This document shows positions 45,390-53,316 of a DNA stretch of 64,000 nucleotides, piece after piece. Numbering within the stretch: the stretch's first letter is position 1; every line of letters begins with the position of its first letter. The notes below the pieces were generated by a model that searched no databases, was not told where the DNA came from, and worked only from the letters and a program-made list of their open reading frames with translations. The translations under genes were made by a program, and so were the position numbers. The DNA is from [Leptolyngbya] sp. PCC 7376 (GTDB taxonomy: Bacteria; Cyanobacteriota; Cyanobacteriia; Cyanobacteriales; MRBY01): contig NC_019683.1 in NCBI RefSeq assembly GCF_000316605.1, forward strand, positions 5,006,036 through 5,070,035. The letters are read 5' to 3'.

Positions 45390-45574
45390 GAGGATGTCTG
45401 AAAAGGGTGGTGCAGAAGAAAAGTTAGAGATTTAGCCAGTAAGAGGTTGTCTGAAAAGTCTTTATGTTCGATAAATGCTGCGTAAATTCCGCCAGGTTGA
45501 TCGCCTGAAGTGCTTATTTTTACGTGCAACTCATTTCGACAAAAGTTACGGTCAGACCCTTTTCAGACATCCTC
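45390..45574. mobile_element. 185-bp MITE-like element
   Basis: Perfect 19-bp inverted ends GAGGATGTCTGAAAAGGGT (45390-45408 and 45556-45574) with a TTA target duplication on both sides (45387-45389, 45575-45577), the TNA pattern of IS5-type elements. A second end-like motif GAGGTTGTCTGAAAAGT lies inside. There is no coding capacity. The short open frame across its right half is not a gene. Confidence 0.85.
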
Positions 45575-45712
45575 TTAGAGTGTATCTGCACTTCTTAACT
45601 TTTATTTTCGCTTATTTGGCCGGAGAAATGCTAAAACAAAAGGAAATACACGAAGTTGAGTCTCCAATGAGAGATACATGACTTCACATAAGATAGTTGG
45701 TTATCAAGATAA

Positions 45713-46192
45713 ATGTTTGACTCACAAAGATTATCTGATCTTCAGGAAATATTAGAGCTTCGTTACGAACAACTCGGGGTATTTCGGAAACAACTAGCTA
45801 TGACGGCCTCTGTCCCTGAAAAGTTTCAATTAAGACAAACTATTAAACGTGAGATTCTCCCAGATATTCGACAGTCTGAAAAAGAATATTGGAAGATCTA
45901 CCCTTTAGAAACTATTGTTGTTTCTGAGGATGAAGCAACAGCTCAACTAGCTCTGGTAAGTGAAGCTGTAGAGTCATTTGATAAGGCATCAAATACTGAA
46001 TATGCTGAAGAATTGATTCTGTTACTAAATGAGATTCGAAGATTGTTAGAAGATTTGACACAGCCTGCATCCGCAAAATTAAAAGTTGCCCTTCCACTGA
46101 TTCCAGCAATAGCATCTTATGAAATAGAAATGGAAACGTCAGGTTTGATGAATAAAGCCTGGGAATCAATTAAAGGAATGACTCGGAGGTAG
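45713..46192 (+). CDS. effector-associated-domain protein, partner of the NB-ARC protein
   Basis: 159 residues. The N-terminal helical hairpin (LQEILELRYEQLGVFRKQLA, EKFQLRQTIKREILPDIR) has the pattern of the effector-associated domains seen in cyanobacterial conflict systems, and it resembles the N-terminus of the next protein (shared EKxFxLRxxI). A middle helical region follows. The C-terminal segment KLKVALPLIPAIASYEIEME is apolar and may touch membranes. No known catalytic motif is visible, so it could be an effector of unknown type. It ends 3 bp before the NB-ARC gene and is surely co-transcribed. Family assignment is inferred from pattern only. Confidence 0.65.
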   Translation: MFDSQRLSDLQEILELRYEQLGVFRKQLAMTASVPEKFQLRQTIKREILPDIRQSEKEYWKIYPLETIVVSEDEATAQLALVSEAVESFDKASNTEYAEELILLLNEIRRLLEDLTQPASAKLKVALPLIPAIASYEIEMETSGLMNKAWESIKGMTRR

Positions 46193-46195
46193 CTT

Positions 46196-48862
46196 ATGTC
46201 ATCTCAAGACCTGAAACATGAAATAAAGGCTTGGCAAGATCGACGACACTCATTGCGACTTTCACTAATCAAATCTGATAGTGATGAGAAAAAATTTTCA
46301 CTTAGAAAATCAATAGAAGAGTGTGATAGAGAAATTGAAAAATTAGAATCGGATTTACAAAAACTAAATGTATTTTCCACAAATAATGAATCGCAGGATA
46401 ATTTGAGTTCTCAAGAGCCATTATACAGCAATGATACACAAGATAAATTGATAGTAGAAAGTGCTAGCAGTGAGTCGATTAATATGTCACAAGATGATTT
46501 GTCTGATTCACAACTTCTAGATATCAAGCAAGCTCAATTGAAACGTCTTAAAGATTTAATAGACAGTTCTGGAGGTCTTAGTGAGTGCCCGACAGAGATG
46601 ATACAAGAAATTGCTATTTTGCGTTTGGATATAGCTAATCTTGAAGAGAAAGTTTCTGTAGATAGTACTACTACTATGGAGGATATATCTAAATATGACA
46701 TTCCTGCACCAGTACAATTTATCGACAGACCTGAAGAACGAAAGTTTATTGAAGAAGCTCTTAAATCCTCAGAAAAATGGGTGAGAACTATTGTAATAAG
46801 AGGCATGGGTGGAACTGGCAAAACTGTTTTGGCGGTTGAGGTTGCCAGAGCTGTAAGGGGAATATTCAAGAAAGTTATCTGGGCTTCAGCAAATGATCAC
46901 TCAATCACTTTAGCCAATCTTTTAGATATTGTTTTAAGAGCAATTAATTATCGATCTGATCAATTAAACATAGATGAAAAGCAAGAAAAAGTATCAGAAC
47001 TCTTACGGGGCGGTAGATATCTGTTAGTTATAGATAGTTTTGAACGAATTGGAGATTCGGATGTAGATACATTTCTGGCTAGAAATGACTTTTATCCCAG
47101 TAAAATTTTAATAACGACAAGAGTTATTTATCCTCAAAATTCTACAACTATTGAATTGCGAGGTTTAAAACCTGAACAGAGTGAAAGAATGCTTAGAGAG
47201 GTTGGTAAAGCTCAAGGAGTTGCCAATGAGATTATACAGAAAGATACTATTGATAAAATTCATAATATAACTTCTGGCTTACCGATTGCTTTGAAGTTGA
47301 TCATTGGTCAACTTTCTCAGAACATTCCTTTGAAGCTTGTTTTAGAAAGCTTGAAAAGCAATAAAAAAATGGAGCAATTAGTAGGTGATGATTTGCCTAT
47401 TGAAGGTTTGTTAGACCATCTATTTGGTAATTCATGGAAGTTTCTGCGAGAGAATGATTCATCAGCTTGCACAATCCTAATGAGCATGACTTTTTTTGCA
47501 GCGCCTGCTGCTGAAAGAGCTATCCAGATCATTACTGACACCAATGAAAATAGGTTTCAATCAGCAATTAAAAATTTGATTCGGATGTCTTTGATCCAAC
47601 CTGATAGAGATCTTACAGAAGGAAATGAATTGCGTTTTTCTCTACATCCATTAACTCGTAGTTTTATTGATACAAAAGTTGATGATGATCGTGTTGTCAA
47701 AAAAGCAATATATAGTTCTGCTGTTAATTATTTTATGAGCTTGATGGAGCAATTAGGACGCCCCGGTCTGGAGGCATCGGAATATGAGAAATTAGAGCAG
47801 GATTTACCTAATTGCTTAGCAGCATTTGAATGGTGTAGTAATCAAAGAGACAATAGAAATACCTCAAAAATAGTTGAACATTTACAGCATTTCTTGTTTG
47901 AAAAAGGGTTTTGGCATACTCGTATTCAGATTTGCAGTTCTGCCTCAGCACTTGATCATGATTCGTCAGGAAATAATTTTGAGGCTGCTTGGCGAGAATC
48001 TTTTTGGGCAGGATGGGTTTTTAGTCGTCAAAACAACTATGATGAAGCAAAAAAATGGTTGGAAAAGGCTCAAGAGAGTTTGTTTAAAGTGTCTAGTCAA
48101 AATGTTTTTAAAATATTATATGAAGCCAAAACTTTACAACTTAACGCATTAATAACTCATGGAGAAGCAGTCGAAGTTTACAAACGCAGCAAGAAGCAGG
48201 GTAGCCCCGCAACTAATATGAAAGCTGAGGTAAATAATCTGTTTGAACAAGCGAATGGGTATCATAATAAGGCGCGCAATCTTTTTATTGAGTACATAAG
48301 TAAAAATGGTCCACGTTGGACGTTTGAAGATCCAGATTATGCGATAGCTCTTGTTGACTCTAACCAAGGTGATTTATCAGTTGACATGGGTCACTGGAAA
48401 AATGAAGTTGGGAAAGAAGAGGAAAGTTATGAACATTACGAGCTTGCTCAGAGGCTTTATTCAACTGTTCTAGAGAATGCGAATAATAGTTCTTGGCAGA
48501 ATAAAGAGGCATTGATTGCCTTTAGCTCAGCAAATTTGGGTCATGTTGAAATCTGGTTGGGACAAGAAAAAAATCTTGAGCAAATCAGACCCCGATTTGA
48601 TGAGGCTTTACAAATAGCGAGATTTATTGGGCGTCCGCATACAATAGCCTGGTGTTATAGAGGATATGGTTTGATAGAGCAGCGTTCAGCCCAAATTGAA
48701 TCATCTATTTCTCGAAAGATAGATAAGCTTAATGAAGCTCAAACTTGGTTGAGAAAAGCATTAGATATTTTTGAGCGTATTGGCCGACGCGAAAGAGTTG
48801 CAGAAACTAGAGACTCTTTGAGAGAAGTTGAACTCGAATTGACTCAATTTCAATCCGCATAA
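46196..48862 (+). CDS. STAND (NB-ARC) ATPase with N-terminal effector-associated domains and TPR-like C-terminus
   Basis: 888 residues. Two helical-hairpin segments at the N-terminus (about 3-60 and 105-150) look like effector-associated domains. The NTPase shows the P-loop GMGGTGKT (about 203-210), Walker B YLLVIDSFERI (about 274-284), the ILITTR sensor (about 303) and GLPIAL (about 361), which together mark NB-ARC. Residues about 560-885 are TPR-like helices (YDEAKKWLEKAQESL, LNEAQTWLRKALDIFERIG), the usual ligand sensor. A GGAGG site lies 5-9 nt upstream. It is probably an anti-phage or cell-death switch signalling through the 159-residue partner. Codon use is AT-rich compared with the chromosome. 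Confidence 0.85.
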   Translation: MSSQDLKHEIKAWQDRRHSLRLSLIKSDSDEKKFSLRKSIEECDREIEKLESDLQKLNVFSTNNESQDNLSSQEPLYSNDTQDKLIVESASSESINMSQDDLSDSQLLDIKQAQLKRLKDLIDSSGGLSECPTEMIQEIAILRLDIANLEEKVSVDSTTTMEDISKYDIPAPVQFIDRPEERKFIEEALKSSEKWVRTIVIRGMGGTGKTVLAVEVARAVRGIFKKVIWASANDHSITLANLLDIVLRAINYRSDQLNIDEKQEKVSELLRGGRYLLVIDSFERIGDSDVDTFLARNDFYPSKILITTRVIYPQNSTTIELRGLKPEQSERMLREVGKAQGVANEIIQKDTIDKIHNITSGLPIALKLIIGQLSQNIPLKLVLESLKSNKKMEQLVGDDLPIEGLLDHLFGNSWKFLRENDSSACTILMSMTFFAAPAAERAIQIITDTNENRFQSAIKNLIRMSLIQPDRDLTEGNELRFSLHPLTRSFIDTKVDDDRVVKKAIYSSAVNYFMSLMEQLGRPGLEASEYEKLEQDLPNCLAAFEWCSNQRDNRNTSKIVEHLQHFLFEKGFWHTRIQICSSASALDHDSSGNNFEAAWRESFWAGWVFSRQNNYDEAKKWLEKAQESLFKVSSQNVFKILYEAKTLQLNALITHGEAVEVYKRSKKQGSPATNMKAEVNNLFEQANGYHNKARNLFIEYISKNGPRWTFEDPDYAIALVDSNQGDLSVDMGHWKNEVGKEEESYEHYELAQRLYSTVLENANNSSWQNKEALIAFSSANLGHVEIWLGQEKNLEQIRPRFDEALQIARFIGRPHTIAWCYRGYGLIEQRSAQIESSISRKIDKLNEAQTWLRKALDIFERIGRRERVAETRDSLREVELELTQFQSA

Positions 48863-49390
48863 AGATCTGGAAAGACTCCTAGAAAGGGACGCCGAATCGC
48901 TATTTAGCAGAAGTTGAAGCTAAATAATGATAGGCAACAGTGTCTCTAATGTTATGAATATTCAAAATCTTATTTTCTAATTTGTATAACGACTTTCTTC
49001 TATGGCAAGTGACTGAATTTCTGCTAGAGATTTTAAGTTGTCTAGAATCATCAGAATACCTATTCCTATCTAGGTAAAATGACTGAGTTAACCAGAGTGT
49101 TCGCTGGTTTGTTCTTTTTTCTATGAGCCAAAAGGTATCTTCCTAGATACAACCACTGGGTTAACTAAAGTGTTAACCGATTAACATTCTGGTTAACCCA
49201 CACGCTCTACCCACTGAGCCGACTATTGACTTAATAGAAAAAGTGTTAACTGGTTAACACTCTGGTTAACTTCAAACTTCTAGGTAGAAAAGGATGTTTC
49301 TCAGATAAAAAAACGCTAGTTAAGCACTTAATACTTAACTAGTTAAGTGTTTTGTTAAGTCAATCGATTTAGGTACGGGTATATACCCCT
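48863..49390. other. gene-free region with GTTAAC-type arrays
   Basis: 528 bp without a gene between the NB-ARC and XRE genes. It contains TCTAGGTA/CCTAGATA boxes (49068, 49140, 49290), the 111-bp repeat at 49160, and an additional palindrome array AAGCACTTAATACTTAACTA with AGTTAAGTG at about 49322-49350 just past the XRE gene. Confidence 0.6.
49160..49270 (+). repeat. 111-bp inverted repeat, left copy
   Basis: Matches the reverse complement of 53180-53290 with about 9 mismatches by hand alignment. It contains four GTTAAC palindromes in two pairs and, between them, CTCTACCCACTGAGCC, which on the other strand reads GGCTCAGTGGGTAGAG, like a tRNA D-arm. Confidence 0.9.
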
Positions 49391-49624
49391 CTAAAGCTCT
49401 AATAATTTTATGAGTTCATCTGTGCTAATTCCGAGATATTGAGCAATGGTTATGACTTGCTGGAGCGATGGCGGGGTTTTCCCAGTAACTATTGTGCTAA
49501 CCCTCTGATGAGTTACTCCCAATAATTCAGCTATGTCATTCTGCTTGATGTTACGAGATTTCAAGTAAGCCTTAAACGTAGTCATTTCAGTAGATTCGAG
49601 TCCTTCTTGTTCTTTTTTCCGCAC
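49391..49624 (-). CDS. XRE-family HTH regulator
   Basis: 77 residues from the GTG at 49624; the ATG at 49585 is an alternative. KSRNIKQNDIAELLGVTHQR and VSTIVTGKTPPSLQQVITIA form a Cro/C1-type helix-turn-helix, followed by a dimer-like tail (GISTDELIKLLEL). It faces toward the palindrome arrays at 49160-49350, which are good candidates for its operators, and is divergent from the small-gene series that begins at 49776. It probably controls element 2. Confidence 0.85.
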   Translation of the reverse strand: MRKKEQEGLESTEMTTFKAYLKSRNIKQNDIAELLGVTHQRVSTIVTGKTPPSLQQVITIAQYLGISTDELIKLLEL

Positions 49625-49775
49625 AAAAACTCAAAGTATACGTTGCATTTTTGTTGGAGATAGTCTAATTTATCAATAACGAGTTAATCCATTAATCGGC
49701 TAACTCAAACAAAAAACGCCCACGGGTTCTAACCACCGAGGACGTTCATCGAATAAATACACTCCAATTCTACTC

Positions 49776-50204
49776 ATGAATACAGTTAACTGGCAAACCG
49801 CTAAGGGTCGTCATCGCTCCGACTTGGTAAGACTTCATCCTCAAATGTTTATCGAACAAGGCTTCTTGGTCAACAAAGCTGGGATTTGGGTTAAATACGA
49901 TAAGTCTTACGTCGTTCATAAGCTTTACAAGACATTAAATCACGTTGCATCGGTTAGTCTCGAAGATTGGCAGCAAGCTCTAGAATCAGCATCTCAGATG
50001 TACATGCAGGAAACTGGTTCTGAATATCCTCCTGTATGGGCTACTCAACTAACTTCTGAAACCTTCACTGATATCTCTCTACAGCTACAACTCATCAAAG
50101 ACAAAGTAGAGGAATGGGATAACAAAACAACAGGGAAAAGCGACCAACCCAGATGGTCTAATGTTTCTGCTCTACTGCTGGAACTAGACGAAATTATTGG
50201 CTAA
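49776..50204 (+). CDS. unknown small protein, start of the small-gene series
   Basis: 142 residues, not recognised. It begins MNTVNWQTAKGRHRSDLVRL and is mixed alpha/beta with a C-terminal helix (SNVSALLLELDEIIG). No Cys and no membrane segment. It overlaps the next gene by 8 bp, so the two are translationally coupled. The GTTAAC-type sequence at 49680 upstream may be the promoter-operator. Confidence 0.6.
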   Translation: MNTVNWQTAKGRHRSDLVRLHPQMFIEQGFLVNKAGIWVKYDKSYVVHKLYKTLNHVASVSLEDWQQALESASQMYMQETGSEYPPVWATQLTSETFTDISLQLQLIKDKVEEWDNKTTGKSDQPRWSNVSALLLELDEIIG

Positions 50205-50634
50205 ACCCACAAAAAGCTACAGGGGAGCCAAAAAGTTTGTACATGTCGATGGAATAAGGTTTGACAGTCTATTAGAGGCTGAGACTTACCGAAAACTGAA
50301 AAAGGTCTGTCCATTCTGTCAGATAGATACTCAGTTCAAGTTAGTCGCTAAACCCAAAACTAGAGTCTTCCCAGTCATGTACTGGAAAGTAGATTTTAGA
50401 CTATCTCACCCCTGCCTAGAGACTCCAATCTACGTAGAGCCTAAGGCTGTTTTGACTAAAGATTTCATGATTAAGCTTAAGTTCTTTGAGTACAATGACC
50501 CAGAGTCATTTAGCAACCTTTGGTTTGTCGTACCAGACAATTTTAATCAAGAGAGAATTACCAAGTTTCAGTGCAGAACAAAGTCAAAAGTAGTCCGGCT
50601 TAAGAACTTGCACACTATTTGTCCAAAAGTATAA
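50197..50634 (+). CDS. DUF1064-like putative nuclease
   Basis: 145 residues starting at a TTG (50197) that overlaps the previous stop. The sequence FVHVDGIRFDSLLEAETYRKL, then QIDTQFKLV, and VMYWKVDFRL...IYVEPKAVLTKDF follows the pattern of DUF1064-type phage proteins, which have a restriction-endonuclease-like fold (E in LLEAE, D in VDF, E-x-K in VEPK). It may act as a Holliday-junction or DNA-processing nuclease in replication of the element. The family call is by pattern, and the catalytic residues are as listed. Confidence 0.6.
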   Translation: MAKPTKSYRGAKKFVHVDGIRFDSLLEAETYRKLKKVCPFCQIDTQFKLVAKPKTRVFPVMYWKVDFRLSHPCLETPIYVEPKAVLTKDFMIKLKFFEYNDPESFSNLWFVVPDNFNQERITKFQCRTKSKVVRLKNLHTICPKV

Positions 50635-50637
50635 ACA

Positions 50638-50799
50638 ATGCGCATTTACACCTTGTTTAGAGATGGCTACTCAACCAAAAAAGAGTTGGTTAGACTACCT
50701 TTTCAGGTAACTGCGATTAGTGATACAGAAGCTCTTTTTAAAGGGAAAATGCTGTATCCAAAGCTACACGTAAGCCTATCTAAGTTCGCTCAAGACTAA
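50638..50799 (+). CDS. 53-residue protein
   Basis: Begins 3 bp after the nuclease-like gene with an ATG. It reads MRIYTLFRDGYSTKKELVRL and continues through a Lys-rich C-terminus. Tight spacing with both neighbours supports it as a gene. Function unknown. Confidence 0.5.
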   Translation: MRIYTLFRDGYSTKKELVRLPFQVTAISDTEALFKGKMLYPKLHVSLSKFAQD

Positions 50800-50835
50800 T
50801 CGATTCACCTGTAAATTTCATCCAACTAAATAATC

Positions 50836-51000
50836 ATGGAAAAGCGTTACACAGTAGAATTTACCGCTCAGCTTAGCAATGGGGAAAAGGTTGTTGCATA
50901 CACAACGACATCCGCCAATTCTCCAAGTGAATTTATGGAAGGAATCAACCAATCAAATACAAATATGGTTGCAAAGAAAGCGGTAGAGAAAAATGACTAA
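50836..51000 (+). CDS. 54-residue protein
   Basis: ATG at 50836; the product starts MEKRYTVEFTAQLSNGEKVV and looks like a small beta-sheet protein. Its stop overlaps the start of the next gene (ATGACTAA), which supports translation. Related in tone to the 59-residue gene at 52226 (both begin with a short KRYTVEF/KKYTVGL strand). Confidence 0.55.
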   Translation: MEKRYTVEFTAQLSNGEKVVAYTTTSANSPSEFMEGINQSNTNMVAKKAVEKND

Positions 51001-51208
51001 AGGCGAAAAAGATTTAAGCAAGGCATCAGCAGTGTTCGACTACTCTTGCTATGCCGATTGTCCCAATTGCCTAGACACAATCGATATTCTGGACTGGGAC
51101 GAAGAAGGGGAGGTAGTTAGTGCGTATTTCGATGAAGCAGCTATCGCCCTAGACATCACTTGTGAAGGCTGTGGTCATGAATTTACAATCGATGGCTTTC
51201 GTCATTAA
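50993..51208 (+). CDS. small zinc-ribbon protein
   Basis: 71 residues. CPNC near 23-26 and CEGC near 59-62 make a four-Cys zinc ribbon around an acidic middle (DILDWDEEGEVVS). Start overlaps the upstream stop by 8 bp. Probably a nucleic-acid or protein adaptor, function unknown. Confidence 0.65.
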   Translation: MTKGEKDLSKASAVFDYSCYADCPNCLDTIDILDWDEEGEVVSAYFDEAAIALDITCEGCGHEFTIDGFRH

Positions 51209-51216
51209 TCATCACA

Positions 51217-51354
51217 ATGAATCGAGAAGCTGAAGCCTTTCTAGTGATGCTTATTATCGCGGTATTTCTAGGGCTATTTGCCTACTACTACAGCAATCAC
51301 AGACACACAACAATCGAGTTCAAGCTGCCATCAATTGAGGTAATCCATGAATAA
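51217..51354 (+). CDS. 45-residue membrane peptide
   Basis: ATG at 51217, 8 bp after the zinc-ribbon gene. One strong membrane helix (FLVMLIIAVFLGLFAYYYS) near the N-terminus, then a short polar tail. Overlaps the next start by 8 bp. Confidence 0.55.
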   Translation: MNREAEAFLVMLIIAVFLGLFAYYYSNHRHTTIEFKLPSIEVIHE

Positions 51355-51664
51355 ATGTCAATCGCTACCTATCAAATCTCAGGTCAAGAGACAGTTTGCT
51401 AATGACCTAAAGAACTGCAATCTAATCGCTCTCAAAGCTTATCTCAGTGCAACTATTTTCCCTTTGCTTTACAAGTACTTGAATTTTAAGCATGGAACTA
51501 AAGGGGAGATGGTCTTATCCAATCAAACCAAGTGCTTGAAAATCACCATCAAAATCTTTTGGCAACTCTATGAAGCTCAAAACAATCACAACTATCGTAG
51601 TGAGTCTCCTAGTAGGAGTTACCCTAACCATTGCCGCATCACAAGGCTTGTCAACGCTGGATAA
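51347..51664 (+). CDS. possible small protein, weakly supported
   Basis: 105 codons starting at an ATG that overlaps the previous stop. The first 80 residues look plausible (Lys-rich, NLIALKAYLSATIFPLLYKY), but the last 31 codons overlap the next gene (51570) in another frame and are poor in structure. A natural gene may end earlier or be a pseudogene. Confidence 0.35.
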   Translation: MNKCQSLPIKSQVKRQFANDLKNCNLIALKAYLSATIFPLLYKYLNFKHGTKGEMVLSNQTKCLKITIKIFWQLYEAQNNHNYRSESPSRSYPNHCRITRLVNAG

Positions 51665-51704
51665 CGCTATCTCTGAATACTGCCAAAATCACGAACACAA
51701 CTAA
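51570..51704 (+). CDS. 44-residue exported or membrane peptide
   Basis: ATG at 51570; the N-terminus KLKTITTIVVSLLVGVTLTI is a signal peptide or membrane anchor, followed by a short polar tail. It overlaps the doubtful frame at 51347 by 95 bp. It is more convincing than that frame's 3' part. Confidence 0.5.
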   Translation: MKLKTITTIVVSLLVGVTLTIAASQGLSTLDNAISEYCQNHEHN

Positions 51705-51724
51705 CATACTTAACCGTATTAACC

Positions 51725-52153
51725 ATGGCGACATTACGTATAAAACTAGACCGATTAAAGCTAATCGAGCGCATCGAAAAAGCTACCAGTTTCCTACAAG
51801 AATACCTCCCAAAAATGGAGGAAGAGCATCAAGAGAAACTCAAAGACTATGATGCATTACTTGAAGACCTAAAACATGGAGAGTACAAGCAGGAAGATGC
51901 TGAGTCTATCAAAGTATGGAGTGATTGGAATTGCAAGGAAAATGAAGTTTTTGTGAGCATCAAACACAAGGCCGTTTTACCTGAGTCAAAACCAAGTTCA
52001 ACTATCGAATCATATCTGTTGAGGGGGTACATCAGGACACTGGAAAAAGCAAGACGGCAACTAGAAATTTGCACCACAGAAACTGTGTCACCAAGCTCAA
52101 TAAAACCAATTGATGATGCCCTTGCATTCTATGACTCGGTAAAAGACGAATAG
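51725..52153 (+). CDS. helical protein of unknown function
   Basis: 142 residues, mostly charged helix at the N-terminus (RIEKATSFLQEYLPKMEEEH, then KLKDYDALLEDLKHGEYKQE), with two Cys. The shape suggests a coiled-coil or adaptor protein. No family recognised. Confidence 0.55.
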   Translation: MATLRIKLDRLKLIERIEKATSFLQEYLPKMEEEHQEKLKDYDALLEDLKHGEYKQEDAESIKVWSDWNCKENEVFVSIKHKAVLPESKPSSTIESYLLRGYIRTLEKARRQLEICTTETVSPSSIKPIDDALAFYDSVKDE

Positions 52154-52225
52154 CTCAATTGTCTGGGTTTAGAAAGACATTAACTATCTACTGACTAACT
52201 ATCAACAATCATCCACAAAAAGAAC

Positions 52226-52405
52226 ATGAAAAAGTACACAGTTGGGCTTGAAGGACTCGTTGTTACAGAAGTCTCCGAAATCTATACAGTCGAAGCTGAA
52301 ACCGAAGAAGATGCGCTCGAAAAAGCCAGACAAATGATGGACGATGACTACATTTGCGACGAACTGGATATCCAAGATGGCTATGCAGAAGAAATCGACG
52401 AATAA
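52226..52405 (+). CDS. 59-residue acidic protein
   Basis: ATG at 52226; strand-rich N-terminus (MKKYTVGLEGLVVTEVSEIY) then an acidic helical end. Spacing to neighbours is normal. It resembles the 54-residue protein at 50836 in its first residues. Function unknown. Confidence 0.5.
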   Translation: MKKYTVGLEGLVVTEVSEIYTVEAETEEDALEKARQMMDDDYICDELDIQDGYAEEIDE

Positions 52406-52458
52406 GCCTCTACGCTAACCGTCTAATTAACCTATCAACTATTAACTACAGGTAAATC

Positions 52459-53166
52459 ATGTCTATTTGGTACAACAAACGCGATAACGCTGACTCTGCA
52501 TCCCTTGGTAACGTCGAGAACGAATCTACTTCTATCGAGTTCACACAGGGCAAGATGGTGCTAGATTCATCAGGCAATTTTGCAACTCTAATCCTTTTGG
52601 CTACAAGCTGCACCAACCTTGCTAAACGTGGCGATTCTAATCCATCTCTAGACGAAAAAGGTGAACCCGTTAAACTCGATATCACTATCAAGGATTACGA
52701 GAAGTCCTACCAAGATAAGAAGACTAAGAAGACAGCTACAGAGTTTGGTGTATGGCTAGTTGAGTACATCAAGGAAACCTATGGCGATAAGGGCTTTAGT
52801 GGTCGTCTAACCTTTGGTTCACTGCAACCTACATCTCTAGAATCTCTCAAGACTGGCAAAAAGCAGGATGGCTCAGACCTTACTGATGAGATGAAGGAAT
52901 TTCTTATGGAAACAGCACTGAAGCTCGAACCATGTGAAGACACATCAGAAGTAGACAAGGTAAACCTGTCTGGTGGTTACAGTAATTTCCGTAAGCCTAA
53001 AACTGCTCAGGACAGATTGAAAGAAGTTCTTGAGCTACTGAATGAAGGCGTTGAAAAGGAAGAAGAAAAGTTGAAATCATTTTCGGATGTTGTGCTTTTG
53101 CTGTCCAACCAAGAACAAGTTGAACGTGAATCTTATTCTGCTGTTTTGGGGGTACTAGTCCGCTAG
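52459..53166 (+). CDS. unknown protein preceding the replication ATPase
   Basis: 235 residues from an ATG preceded by CAGGT. The first half is beta-rich (SIEFTQGKMVLDSSGNFATL), and the second half is helical and Lys/Glu-rich (KTAQDRLKEVLELLNEGVEK). No catalytic motif is seen. Position just before the inverted repeat and the ATPase suggests a role in replication, for example an accessory or single-strand-binding factor, but this is a guess. Confidence 0.55.
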   Translation: MSIWYNKRDNADSASLGNVENESTSIEFTQGKMVLDSSGNFATLILLATSCTNLAKRGDSNPSLDEKGEPVKLDITIKDYEKSYQDKKTKKTATEFGVWLVEYIKETYGDKGFSGRLTFGSLQPTSLESLKTGKKQDGSDLTDEMKEFLMETALKLEPCEDTSEVDKVNLSGGYSNFRKPKTAQDRLKEVLELLNEGVEKEEEKLKSFSDVVLLLSNQEQVERESYSAVLGVLVR

Positions 53167-53179
53167 GTGGAGCATCGCA

Positions 53180-53290
53180 GTTAACTAAAGTGTTAACCAA
53201 TTAACACTTTTTCTACTAAGTCAATCGTCGGCTCAGTGGGTAGAGCGTGTGGGTTAACCAGAATGTTAACCAATTAACACTTTGGTTAAC
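53180..53290 (-). repeat. 111-bp inverted repeat, right copy
   Basis: Counterpart of 49160-49270 in the opposite orientation. It lies directly upstream of the AAA+ ATPase gene (53317) and contains GTTAAC palindromes at both ends plus the GGCTCAGTGGGTAGAGC segment like a tRNA D-arm. Confidence 0.9.
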
Positions 53291-53316
53291 TAGAACACTT
53301 TACCTAGGAAATAAGC

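Noticed and set aside
45475-45681. 68-codon frame between the unknown block and the conflict module
   Set aside because: It begins inside the MITE-like element and crosses its inverted end, so it is a chance frame.
49201-49232. D-arm-like sequence as a tRNA gene
   Set aside because: Only the D-arm pattern is present; no anticodon arm, T-arm or acceptor stem can be folded around it.
49160-53290. GTTAAC repeats as a CRISPR array
   Set aside because: The units are palindromic, scattered between genes, and have no spacers of even length. No cas gene is present.
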